A stretch of 64,000 nucleotides of DNA from assembly GCF_000400935.1 (NCBI RefSeq), contig NC_021280.1, forward strand, positions 310,001 to 374,000, given 5' to 3'. Below, one piece after another: positions 10,539 through 20,621 of this stretch; within the stretch, counting starts at the first letter, position 1; each line of letters begins with the position of its first letter. This DNA comes from Spiroplasma chrysopicola DF-1 (GTDB lineage Bacteria > Bacillota_I > Bacilli_A > Mycoplasmatales > Mycoplasmataceae). Position numbers and translations under genes: made by a program. Below the pieces are notes generated by a model. The model was not told the DNA's origin and searched no databases. It worked only from the letters and a program-made list of their open reading frames with translations.

Positions 10539-11357
10539 ATGAATAAAATCGAATTAGTGGCGTTAGATATGGATGGTACAGCTTGTGTATTTCAAGAAGG
10601 GGTTTTAACTGAGAATATTGACCCAATTATTGCAACTCAAGCAAAAGGGGTTAAGGTTGTCTTTGCAACGGGCCGTCCAATTTTAACTTCGTTACAAGAA
10701 GCCTTAAAAGTAAAAATGGATTATTATCACCAATATTTTATTGGCTTTAATGGGGCTTGTATTTATGATATTAAAAATAATCAAATTGTTCATGAACAAA
10801 CAATCCCATCAGCAACATTGGAAGTAATTTTTGCTTTAGCAGCAAAGCATCAAATTAAAATTTGATGCTATACAAATGATTTGACAAAAGTAATTGTTAA
10901 CTTTGATCCAATTTTAGAAGCAAATACCGAATGTGTTTTTTTTAATGGTGAATTTGAACAATATAATCCCAATAATGCTCTTATTAGTGAAGATGGTTAT
11001 AAATGTTTAGGATTTGATTTAACAGATGATCATCCTTTTGTTGTTGCTTTAACTGAAGGACATAATATTGAAATTGCAATTGATAAAAATGGTGTTGCGG
11101 AAATTAATGCCCCAGGTATTAATAAATTATTAGGATTACGATGAGTAACAGAAGAATGAGGGATTGAGTTAGAAAATGTGATGGCAATGGGGGATAGTAT
11201 GAATGACTATCATATGTTAAAAAATGTTGGGGTTGGAATTGCAATGGGTAATGCCCAAGATGCAGTTAAAGCAATTGCCAAAGAAGTAACAAGTGATGCC
11301 AAAGATGGTGGTGTAGCAAAAATGCTAAATAAATATATTTTAAATAGCGAAATTTAG
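10539..11357 (+). CDS. Cof-type HAD-superfamily sugar-phosphatase
   Basis: 272 residues. HAD motif I is L-D-M-D-G-T at residues 8-13 (both Asp present), motif II is the T of F-A-T-G-R, and motif IV is M-G-D-S-M-N-D near residue 217. The cap between them is of the Cof (C2B) type. Such enzymes dephosphorylate sugar phosphates or flavin and pyridoxal phosphates; the substrate cannot be told here. The stop codon overlaps the gpmI promoter region. Confidence 0.9.
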
Positions 11358-11358
11358 G

Positions 11359-11364
11359 TATAAT
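11359..11364 (+). promoter_or_regulatory. probable -10 box for gpmI
   Basis: TATAAT starting two bases after the upstream stop codon and 44 bases before the gpmI start. No TGn extension; the -35 region would lie in the preceding gene and is not obvious. Confidence 0.45.
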
Positions 11365-11407
11365 ACTATCGTGTTATAAAATTTTTTGAAAGGAAAAAAA
11401 GTAGGTT

Positions 11408-12985
11408 ATGAAGGTTAAACAACCAATTTTATTAGCAATTTTAGATGGGTGAGGAATTGCCCCAGATAGTGTTGGGAATGCGGTAACACAAGCGCATATG
11501 ACAAATGTTTTAGGGTTAATGGAAAAATATCCATGAGTAAAAGCCCATGCGTCAGGGGAATGAGTCGGATTACCAGAGGGCCAAATGGGAAACTCAGAAG
11601 TTGGACATATTCACTTGGGTGCAGGAAGAATTAAATATGAATCATTAACTTTAATTAATAAAGCAATTAATGATGGGACATTTAATCAAAATGCGGAAAT
11701 ATTAGCAGCAATTAAGTTTGCGAAAGAAAATAATGGTGCTTTCCATATTATGGGACTATTTTCAGATGGTGGTGTGCATTCACACATTGACCATATTTTT
11801 GCAGCATATCGTTTAGCAGCCCAAGAAGGATTAACTGAGATTTATTTACATGCATTTGGTGATGGACGTGATACAAAACCAGAGTGTATTAAAGAATATC
11901 TTGAAAAATTTAAAGTGTTACAAGAACAATTAAAAGTTGGAGAAATTGCGACAATTGGTGGTCGTTATTATGCAATGGATCGTGATAAAAAATATGATCG
12001 TGTTCAAGTGGCATATGATGTTTTAGTATCCCATCAAGGAGCAACATTCACTGACCCAATTGCATATATTGATGCTGAATATGCGGCCGGGCGAAATGAT
12101 GAATTTTTAATGCCTGGGTATAATGTTAATACTCCAACTGGTTATATTAAACCAGGGGATGGAGTTTTATTTGCTAATTTCCGCCCAGATCGAGCAATCG
12201 CAATTGCTTCAGCAATTACAAATCCTGCTTTTCCGGGGGGAGAAAGTGATAAATATTTTTTACCAAAAGTTGATAATATTTATTTTGTATCAATGATGAA
12301 ATATGCTGACACAGTTACTTCACCTCATATTGCTTTTCAAGCAATTGAAGTTACTAATGGTTTAGGAGAATGATTAAGCAAAAAAGGATATCAACAATTA
12401 CGAATTGCTGAAACTGAAAAAATTGCCCATGTGACATTCTTCTTTGATGGTGGGAAAGATTATTTTAAAAATGGTCTAGCAACCCCTGAAGAAATTACCC
12501 TTCCAGGGTCATCACTAGATTTAATTGCTTCACCAAAAGTAGCAACATATGATTTAATGCCAGAAATGTCAGCGTATGGGATTACTGATAAATTAATTGA
12601 AGAATTAAATAAAAAAGAATTTGATGTTATTATCTTAAACTTTGCTAACTGTGATATGGTTGGTCACACTGGTAATTTAGCAGCGGCAACAAAAGCAGTC
12701 AAAGTAGTTGATGAATGTTTAGGAAAAATTTATCAAGCAATTAAAGCAGTTGATGGAATTATGATTATTACTGCCGACCATGGTAACGCTGAGGTAATGT
12801 TGGACGAAGAAGGTGGCATAAATAAAAAGCATACTTCACAATTAGTACCAATTATTATTACAAAAGCTGATTTAAAACTTCGTCAAGGTGAAGTTGGGAT
12901 TGCGAATGTTGCACCAACAATTCTTGATTTAATTGGAGAAGAAATTCCAGCGGAAATGACCCAGTCTTCATTAATTATTAAATAA
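11408..12985 (+). CDS. gpmI: 2,3-bisphosphoglycerate-independent phosphoglycerate mutase
   Basis: 525 residues. Interconverts 3- and 2-phosphoglycerate in glycolysis, using Mn. Seen: LDGWG near the N-terminus (first metal Asp), GNSEVGH with the catalytic serine, the inserted phosphotransferase domain (GGVHSH, GRDTKP, RYYAMDRDKKYDR) and the closing metal motifs NCDMVGH and ITADHGNAE, then KKHTSQLVP. Four or more TGA codons are Trp. Monocistronic between its own promoter and terminator. Confidence 0.96.
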
Positions 12986-13013
12986 AAAATAATAGTTATA
13001 ACTATTATTTTTT
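12985..13013 (+). terminator. rho-independent terminator after gpmI
   Basis: 13-base arms AAAAATAATAGTT / AACTATTATTTTT immediately after the stop, followed by a T-rich stretch. Part of one arm is repeated at about 13025-13037 (AATAACTATTATT) with no partner. Confidence 0.8.
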
Positions 13014-13053
13014 TATTTTTTTAAAATAACTATTATTCTCAGTTTTTTCATTA

Positions 13054-13059
13054 TATAAT
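13054..13059 (+). promoter_or_regulatory. probable -10 box for the CPBP protease gene
   Basis: TATAAT 43 bases upstream of the start codon. No TGn extension and no clear -35. Confidence 0.4.
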
Positions 13060-13101
13060 AGAGCAAAGTTTAATTAGAAAGCAAGTTAGGAGTTTTAAAC
13101 G

Positions 13102-14043
13102 ATGGATAATTATCAAAAAAGAGCATGATATCAAGTTAAACCAGGACTAGTTGATCAAGCATCACCATTTGATTTTAAATTAGTATCATTAAAATCAGTC
13201 GGATATATTTTTATTTTAACGGCAATTATTGGACCATTTCTTATTAATATTTTACTAAATTATTTATTTGATCATACCGCTACAGCAAATTTAGGAGCTT
13301 TAATTTTATCATGAATTATTTCTGGGGTTGGTTCATATTTTGTTTTCAGCCGGACAAATGATAAAATGTTTCGTTCAGGAGCGATAGCTTTTTATTTATT
13401 TTATTTTGTTCCGGCAATTGTTAGTTTGATCTTTTCTCTTATTATTGGTTCATTTTTAGCTAATTTAGCAACGGAAGTTAAAGGGTTAATTAATATTATT
13501 GTTGGAATGATTGGAAATGGGATTGCGATTGGGTTAACTTATTATTTTTGTCCGCAACTTTTTAAAAAAATAAAGTTAACTTTTAAAAAAGATTATCTAA
13601 GAGTATTGATAATTGTTCCAATTGCTATTATTGCAGCTTTTGCTTTGAATTATTTATTTGGATTTATACAAGGATTAATTACTGGGGGAACTTCAAATAA
13701 TCAAGAATCATTAGTTAATGGAGTTGATAAATGATGGTATGCATTAGCATTAGCAATTTATACGATTTTATTAGCACCAGTAATTGAAGAATTTGCTTGT
13801 CGACATGGTATTTTTAGTTTAGTTGGTGATCGATGAGTTGCTCTAGCTTGCTCAACAATTTATTTTGCTGGAATGCATGTTAGTACAAGTGGGGATTGAG
13901 AACATATTATTGGTTATTTAGGAGGAGCATTAGCTTTAGGAAGTTTATTTATGATAACATGAGGGAATGTTACATATACAATTCTAACGCATGCCGGAAT
14001 GAACTTAATTTCCTTTATTTTAATAGTTAATCATATTAATTAA
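13102..14043 (+). CDS. CPBP-family intramembrane metalloprotease (CAAX-like)
   Basis: 313 residues, about eight hydrophobic segments. The three family motifs are present: EExxxR as E229-E230-F-A-C-R, an H in F-A-G-M-H-V-S, and a third in T-H-A-G-M-N near the C-terminus. These residues form the active site of Abi/CAAX-type membrane proteases. The substrate is unknown; relatives cut prenylated proteins or act in peptide self-immunity. It is alone between a promoter and a bidirectional terminator. Confidence 0.88.
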
Positions 14044-14072
14044 AAAAAGCTAAGAAAATCTTAGCTTTTTTT
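14042..14072. terminator. bidirectional rho-independent terminator
   Basis: Perfect stem AAAAAAGCTAAGA / TCTTAGCTTTTTT with a 3-base loop between the converging CPBP and AlaX genes; it overlaps the last codons of the minus-strand gene. Confidence 0.88.
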
Positions 14073-15452
14073 AATTTCTAATAATAAGGTTTCCATAAAA
14101 TGATCCAAATTATCTTGATAAGTAATGTTTAAAAAGAATGGTGTTCCTCCACCTGTTAAATTTAAAGCCGTTTTATTAGCTTGGAAATATTGGTTTAAAT
14201 TAAAGTTAACACTGTTAACTTTTGTAAATGATATGTAAGCATATTTTAGGACTGGGTTATTAAAGTAAATTAGACTATTTTGATAATCTTGGAAAAACTT
14301 ATTAAGTTTAATACGCATTAAATCAAGGGTTAAAATCTCATCATTGACAGTAAAACTAACTAAATTTAAGTTATTGCTAATTGGTTCAATAATTGGTTCA
14401 ATTTCTAATTCATTTACTTTTTGGATTAGAAGTTTATTTTTTTCTTTACTAATTTCTGTTAATTCTTGCTCGATTATTTTAATCTTATTTTCTAGCGCAA
14501 TTTTCTCAACAAAAGTAGTTGGGGTTGTTAAAACTGGTAATTGATAAGAAAATTGGGGATCAATTTTTTTGATTCGATCAAGGAGTTGTTGTAGTTCCAT
14601 AATTTTATTGTTAGCTCAAGTGCTAAAGTAATGAACAGTTGCCACTTGATTTGTTGATGATTCCATTCGGACTTTCTTTTTATCAACTCAACAATCTCAA
14701 ATTTCAAAATAACTAATTTCATTTAAATTATTAACATGTGTTCCCCCACATAAATCAATTGTTGCGGCCGGGAATTCAACCACCCGAACAATTGGGTCAT
14801 ATTCAAAACTAGGGTGCGCTAAATGCAATGCACGAGCTTCGGCAATTGGCATTTGGTGTTCAATTCGCGCGATATCATGATTAATAAAGGTTGTAATAAT
14901 TTTATCGCGAGCTTGTAGTAAAACATCTAGTCAATTATCGGTTTTATTCATTGCTAGTAAAAATGATTCTTCTTTAATTAAGACAGAATCGGTTAATTCA
15001 CCATCATTAACAAATTTTTCAATTGTATAAGATAAAATATGTTGAGCAGTATGATTTTTTGTTAAATTGTTGCGGCGAGTTGTATTAATTTCTTGTTCTA
15101 AAACATCATTAATTTTAATTGTCACAGTACCAGTATCAACTAAGTGAACATAAACTTTTTTAAAAATTTGTTTATTTAAATCATAAACTGGAATTAAATT
15201 AGTTCCTTGTTTTAAATACCCGGTATCTGAGATTTGTCCTCCCCCCAGAGCATAAAAAACAGTTTGATCGAAAATAATAAAACCAACTCCTGTTAATTCA
15301 TTAATTACTTTGCCATCTTTGTTAAATAAGCCAATTACAGTTCCATGGTCACTTGTTTTAGTATAACCATTAAAGATTGTTACTGGGAAATTACCGTTAT
15401 TTTGATCATTTTTCAGATTTTGCCATAAGGCATTAATTTTTGTGTTATCCAT
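14061..15452 (-). CDS. AlaX-type alanyl-tRNA editing protein, long form
   Basis: 463 residues. Resembles the C-terminal half of alanyl-tRNA synthetase without the catalytic core: a beta-barrel start (FDQTVFYALGGG, as in the AlaRS DQTxFYxxxGGQ motif), then the Zn-binding editing site H134-TAQ-H138 and C235-GGT-H239. A coiled region follows, and a Gly-rich DHHA1-like end (LTGGGTP). The family removes Ser or Gly wrongly attached to tRNA-Ala. Long AlaX proteins with the C-terminal domain are known (AlaX-L). Last gene of the def-RNase J strand block, with its own promoter and ribosome site AAAAAGGAG. It is not the synthetase itself, since class II motifs are absent. Confidence 0.85.
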
Positions 15453-15485
15453 TATTGTCTCCTTTTTATTAAGTTAGTAATATTT

Positions 15486-15494
15486 ATTATAGCA
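15486..15494 (-). promoter_or_regulatory. extended -10 promoter element (minus strand)
   Basis: TGCTATAAT on the minus strand, 34 bases before the AlaX start codon and just after the RNase J terminator. Confidence 0.6.
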
Positions 15495-15505
15495 TACCGG
15501 AATAA

Positions 15506-15547
15506 AAAAATAAAAGAAAGGTTTTTATGACACTTTCTTTTATTTTT
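15506..15547 (-). terminator. rho-independent terminator after RNase J
   Basis: 15-bp perfect arms AAAAATAAAAGAAAG / CTTTCTTTTATTTTT around a 12-base loop, 10 bases after the RNase J stop codon. Confidence 0.85.
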
Positions 15548-15557
15548 AGCGATTTTT

Positions 15558-17315
15558 TTACTTTTTATTTAAAATAACAGGAATAATTAGGGGATTACGA
15601 CGTTTATAACGGTAAATGAAAGGGGATAGGGATTGTTTAATCGCACTTTTTAAAGCCCCAAAAGTTGGTTTTTGGGTCTTAAGAACTTCATTAATAGCTT
15701 CTGTTGTTAAACGGATTGATTCATTAATAATATTCCCTGATTCTTTAACATAGAAACTACCTCGCGAAATAATTCTTGGGGGAGATAATAAACGATTGTT
15801 TTGTGAATCAATTGAAATAACAACAGCGATTAAACCATCTTTTGATAAAATTTCGCGATCACGTACAACCGCTGTTGTTTGCCCTGATAAGTCTTTTCCA
15901 TCAACATAAATTGCTTCTGCTTCAATTCTTTTTCCAATTTTTGCTTCGCCATTTAACAATTCAATTTGATCACCATTTGCACAAATAAAGATATTTTCTT
16001 CTTTCATATTAACACTAACAGCTGTTTCTCCGTGTTGTTTTAACATTCGATAATCACCATGCATTGGCATAAAATATTTTGGTTTTAATAAGGTAAATAA
16101 TAGTTTTTGTTCTTCTTGTGAGGCATGCCCAGAAGTATGAATTTGATTTAGAGGGCTATTTTCATGAACAATTGCTCCAGCCCGTACTAATTTATTGATT
16201 ACCCGTTCCACATCAGCTTGATTTCCTGGAATTGGTGATGATGAGAAAATAACTGTATCACCAGGAATAATTGAAATATGTTGATGTTGATTATTAGCAA
16301 TTCGTGATAAAGCAGCCATTGGTTCACCTTGACTACCAGTACAAATAATTAAGATTTCACTATCTTTATAGTTTTTTGCTTCATTTGCTTTAATAAAAGC
16401 TTTATCCGAAATTTTTAAATGTCCCATTTGACGAATAATTTTAATAATTCGGTCTAGACTACGTCCAAAAACAAGGATTTTACGACCATATTTATTGGCA
16501 ATTTCAACAATGTGTTGAATTCGGTGCACATTTGAGGCAAAAGTGGATATAAGAATTCTTCCTTTTGCTTTAACAAATAATTCACCAATATTTTTAATAA
16601 TTTTTGTTTCTGTTTGAGTATAACCTTCAACTTCGGCATTAGTACTATCTGCCATTAATAACATTACACCTTCTTGTCCCATATTTGCCATTCGTTCAAT
16701 ATCAGCACGGTGTCCTAATGGTGTTCAGTCAAATTTATAATCACCCGTTGAAACAATTCGTCCGTTAGGACTATTAACAGTTACTCCAAAAGCATCAGGG
16801 ATACTATGGTTTACGGCAAAGAAATTAATTTTAAAGTTTTTTGTTTTAATAACACTCATATTATCAATTTCTTTAACAATGGTATTTTGTTCTAATTTTG
16901 CTTCTTTTAAACGATCACGAATTAACGCTGCTGCTAAGCGGGGGGCATAAATAATTGGAACGTTAACTTCACGTAATAAATATGGAATTCCTCCAATATG
17001 GTCTTCATGACCGTGGGTAATAAATAACGCTTTAATTTTTCGTTGATTTTCTTTTAAATAAGAATAATTTGGAATAACAGCGTCTACTCCTAACATTGTT
17101 GAACTAGGAAATTTAACCCCAGCATCAATCATAATTAATTCATCTTGGTGTTCAATACAATAAGTATTTTTTCCAATTTCTTCTAATCCTCCTAAGGCAA
17201 AAACCTTTGTTGGTTCTTGGTTTGGCATTGTAACTGTTTTCCCTTGTTGGTCTGTTGAATCATCGCTATTAGTTTGTATCGCAGGATTCTTTAAATTCAT
17301 TTGTTCATTATTCAT
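15558..17315 (-). CDS. rnj: ribonuclease J (active J1-type)
   Basis: 585 residues. A metallo-beta-lactamase/beta-CASP nuclease with 5'-to-3' exonuclease and endonuclease activity in mRNA decay and rRNA maturation. The Zn ligands are intact: [10 protein letters not shown] (HxHxDH), the S-T-G-D-Y-K-F-D site, and the beta-CASP H-T-S-G-H and P-M-H-G-D-Y-R. Intact HxHxDH points to the active (J1) paralogue rather than a degenerate J2. The first 30 residues are a Gln/Asn/Thr-rich extension before the nuclease core. A leader of about 90 bases separates it from its promoter. Confidence 0.93.
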
Positions 17316-17413
17316 AATAAAAACCTCTCTATACTGACAAAATTTAAAATTTATAATAAATTATTAAATATCATTTTTCAGAACAATATCTCTCTTCTTT
17401 TAATTCTTAGGAA

Positions 17414-17422
17414 ATTATAACA
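17414..17422 (-). promoter_or_regulatory. extended -10 promoter element for RNase J (minus strand)
   Basis: TGTTATAAT on the minus strand, about 99 bases before the RNase J start; the transcript would have a leader of roughly 90 bases. Confidence 0.6.
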
Positions 17423-17467
17423 TATATTATTCCTTTTCAAGAAAAATTAGCAGATTTTTTTAAAATT

Positions 17468-17508
17468 AAAAAAGATTGAATTTTATTATAAAATAATTCA
17501 ATCTTTTT
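17468..17508 (-). terminator. rho-independent terminator after def
   Basis: 14-bp perfect arms AAAAAGATTGAATT / AATTCAATCTTTTT with a 12-base loop. The stem overlaps the last seven codons and the stop codon of def. Confidence 0.85.
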
Positions 17509-18067
17509 CTTTTGTTCAAGGATTTTTTTTATTAATTAAGTCATAGTATAGTTTTCCTTCAAGATGTTCTTGCTCATGTTGGAAAACGATTGCTTCATAG
17601 TTACGGGCGGTAATTTGGACCTCTTTTTGCAGTAAATAGTCATAACCACTAACTAAAATCCGAAAACTACGTGGCACAAAACCTTCTTTGTCACCATCAA
17701 CACTTAAACATCCTTCACCTTCTTCAATACAAGCTAATTGTGAACTTTTTCCAATTATTTTTGGATTTATCATTGCGTGTTCAGTCACAATTTTTTCCCC
17801 AGTTTTATCATCAGTCTCTTCAATGCGAATATAATACATATTTAGGTTTTCCCCAATTTGCGGAGCAGCAAGGCCAACGGCAGGACGGACAATATGATTA
17901 ATATTTTGTTTTGGATCTTGGGAAAAACGAACAAAGTCAATTAATTGTTGCATTATTGTTTCATGTTCAGTTGATAAAGGAAAGGGTACAGGGCTTGATG
18001 TTTGGCGAATACTAGGAGTATTATCAAAAACTAACCACGCTTTACTTGGTTTTTTAGTTTGTAACAT
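17486..18067 (-). CDS. def: peptide deformylase
   Basis: 193 residues when an apparent TGA stop at 17516-17518 is read as Trp; the true stop is TAA at 17486-17488. Removes the formyl group from new proteins. All three motifs are present: GLAAPQIG (65-72), EGCLS (118-122; metal Cys) and HEQEH (164-168; metal His and catalytic Glu). The C-terminal NPWTKEKDWIIL tail matches Gram-positive-type deformylases in length. Ribosome site GAGGTGATTTCCAATG. Divergent from rsmD. Confidence 0.93.
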
Positions 18068-18087
18068 TGGAAATCACCTCAATAAAA

Positions 18088-18096
18088 ATTATAACA
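18088..18096 (-). promoter_or_regulatory. extended -10 promoter element for def (minus strand)
   Basis: TGTTATAAT on the minus strand, 20 bases before the def start; the leader is just long enough for the ribosome site. Confidence 0.6.
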
Positions 18097-18176
18097 TAAC
18101 ATCCAATTTTCCTTTGTTTTTATGTATAATATTATAATAAAATAGATATTTGATAGGTTGTTAAAGGGAGGTCTAA

Positions 18177-18734
18177 ATGCAAGTAATTAGTGGAAAATAT
18201 CGAGGCTATCGGTTGAGGACATTACCAGGAATGAATACAAGGCCAATGACAGCGCGTGTGAAAGAAGATATGTTTAATATTTTAAATAATTATTTTATTT
18301 TTGACAACAAAATAGGTTTAGATATTTTTGCTGGTAGTGGTCAGTTAGGAATAGAAGGGTTATCACGCGGTTTACAATATTGTTATTTTAATGATGTTCA
18401 TTTGGGAGCGATTAATGTTATTAAAACAAATTTAACAAATTTAAAAATTGAGAATGCCCATCTCTTTCAACAAGACTATAAACTTTTATTAAATTCTTTT
18501 CTGACCCAAAAATTAACGATTGATATTTTATTTTTAGACCCACCATTTATTCAAATTAATTATTATTATGATATTATTTCTATAATACTAAAAAATAACA
18601 TTTTAAATCCAAATGGGATAATTGTTTGTGAAGCTAATCAACCATTGGATTTTGAGCAGTTTGATTTAAATTTATTAAAATTAAAGCAGTATCAAAACAA
18701 GTATTTATATCTATTAAGGTTAGAAAGGGACTAA
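18177..18734 (+). CDS. rsmD: 16S rRNA (guanine966-N2)-methyltransferase RsmD
   Basis: 185 residues. N-terminal VISGKYRG and RPMTARVKEDMFN segments are RsmD hallmarks; the SAM site is D-I-F-A-G-S-G-Q-L-G and the catalytic motif is L-D-P-P-F. Modifies G966 (E. coli numbering) of 16S rRNA in assembling 30S subunits. AAAGGGAGGT precedes the ATG. It begins a plus-strand operon with gmk (3-base gap), rsmB and argS. Confidence 0.92.
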   Translation: MQVISGKYRGYRLRTLPGMNTRPMTARVKEDMFNILNNYFIFDNKIGLDIFAGSGQLGIEGLSRGLQYCYFNDVHLGAINVIKTNLTNLKIENAHLFQQDYKLLLNSFLTQKLTIDILFLDPPFIQINYYYDIISIILKNNILNPNGIIVCEANQPLDFEQFDLNLLKLKQYQNKYLYLLRLERD

Positions 18735-18737
18735 ATT

Positions 18738-19310
18738 GTGAATAAAAAAGGATTTGTAATTATTTTTTCCGGACCGAGTGGGGTTGGAAAAGGAACAATC
18801 TGTCAAGAATTATTTAAACATCCAGAACTGAATTTAGCTTATTCAGTTTCAATGACAACCAGAGAAAAAAGAGTGAATGAAGTAGAAGGGGTAAATTACT
18901 TTTTTGTTGATAGAGCCCGGTTTCAACAAGCAATTGCCAATGATGAATTGCTAGAATACGCTGAGTTTGTTGGAAACTATTATGGAACACCAAAAAAATA
19001 TTGTGAAGAACAAACAAATCAAGGAAAAAATGTTTTATTGGAAATTGAAGTTCAAGGTGCAACACAAGTGTTAGCTAAAAACATTAATGCTGTTTCAATT
19101 TTTTTAATTCCTCCTAGTTTAGCGGAGTTAGAAAGCCGGATTCGCGGTCGGAAAAGTGAAGCCGAAGATGTTTTACAAGCGCGCTTAGCAAAGGCGGCTG
19201 ATGAATTACCACTCCAAAAAAATTATGATTATGTTGTGGTCAATAATACGGTTGAACAAGCGACAAATGAAATTATTGCTATTTTAAAAAAAGAAATTGC
19301 ACAACGTTAA
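18738..19310 (+). CDS. gmk: guanylate kinase
   Basis: 190 residues. Phosphorylates GMP to GDP. P-loop S-G-P-S-G-V-G-K-G near residues 11-19; S-M-T-T-R-E-K-R and the G-V-N-Y-F-F-V segment bind GMP; R-I-R-G-R-K-S-E-A is the lid. The start is a GTG (MNKKGF) because it lies right after the rsmD stop with GAAAGGGAC upstream; no ATG is better placed. Confidence 0.95.
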   Translation: MNKKGFVIIFSGPSGVGKGTICQELFKHPELNLAYSVSMTTREKRVNEVEGVNYFFVDRARFQQAIANDELLEYAEFVGNYYGTPKKYCEEQTNQGKNVLLEIEVQGATQVLAKNINAVSIFLIPPSLAELESRIRGRKSEAEDVLQARLAKAADELPLQKNYDYVVVNNTVEQATNEIIAILKKEIAQR

Positions 19311-19319
19311 ATCGTGATT

Positions 19320-20603
19320 ATGATTAAAAATAGTCCGCGTTATATTGCCTTTAATTTATTACGAGAAATTTTTTCTCATCATAAATACAGCAATAAGGTT
19401 TTAACGGATTTTTTTCAAAATAATAGTGATATTTCTAACCGCGATAAAACTTTAGTTTTTCAAATTGTCTATGGCACAATTAAGAATAAACTCTTACTGG
19501 AATATTTTTGTAAGCAGTTTATTATCCCATCCAAAACAAAATTACAATATCAAATCTTATTATGAATGAGTTTATATCAACTTTATTTTCTTGACCGAGT
19601 TCCAAGTTATGCAATTGTGAATGAAGCTGTTAATATTGCCAAAGCTGTTGATCAAAAAGTTGGTGGTTTTATTAATGGAGTCTTAAAACAAGTCATAAAA
19701 AAATATCCTGATCAATTAGTTCTTGAAGTAACAGATTCGCACGAAAAGTTGTTACTAGAAAATAGTATGCCACCATTATTATTTATTTTTTTTGCCAAAC
19801 AATATGGTGTTGAGCGGGCGGAAAAAATTGCGGTTGATAGCCATCAAACTCCAAAAATTAGTCTACGAGTTAATACCTTAAAAATATCAGTAGCGGAATT
19901 TATTAAAAAATATGCGCAATATCAATTAACTGCTAGTGAGATTTCACCAAATGCTTTAATTGCTAAAATGCCAGTGATTAATTCTGATATGTTAACAATG
20001 GGCTTAATTTATTTACAAGATGAAATGAGTATGAAAATTGTTGAAGTTTTAGATCCTCAACCAAATGACATAATTTTAGATATGTGTAGTGCACCAGGGG
20101 GAAAAACAACCTATTTGAGTCAGCTAATGAATAATACTGGTCGTATTGATGCTTATGATATTAATCAAAACCGCTTAGCTGTTGTTGAGGTTAATAGCCA
20201 GCGTTTAGGATGTCATAATATTGAATTGCATTGTTTAAATGCAAGTGAGATAATTAGTAATATCGAATATGACAAAATTTTATGTGATGTTCCTTGTAGT
20301 GGTTTTGGGGTTATGAAACGAAAACCAGAAATTAAGTACCAACCATGAGGGCCAAAACAATTGGCAAATTTAGTGGAAATCCAAAAAAAGTTGTTGAACA
20401 AAGCTTATCAGTTATTAAAACCAGGAGGAATCCTTGTTTATTCAACTTGTACTTTTAATCGTTATGAAAATAATGATCAAATTAAAGATTTTTTAACTGC
20501 TAATCAAGACTTAGTTTTATTGGAAGAAAAACAAGTCTTTGGCGATGAGAATAACACCGATGGCTTTTATTATAGTAAAATCCAAAAACAAATTACAACA
20601 TAA
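19320..20603 (+). CDS. rsmB: 16S rRNA (cytosine967-C5)-methyltransferase RsmB
   Basis: 427 residues from ATG at 19320; an in-frame GTG at 19314 is equally possible as the ribosome site is weak. The N-terminal 140 residues form a NusB-like RNA-binding domain (SPRYIAFNLL, YGTIKN). The C-terminal Rossmann domain has D-M-C-S-A-P-G-G-K-T for SAM and the two m5C cysteines: C-D-V-P-C-S-G-F-G (motif IV PCS) and Y-S-T-C-T-F (motif VI TC). Two TGA codons are Trp. Confidence 0.93.
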
Positions 20604-20621
20604 GAAAGAAGGGAAGAAAAT

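Noticed and set aside
15558-17315. RNase J2 identity
   Set aside because: The HxHxDH motif is intact, which fits the active J1-type enzyme.
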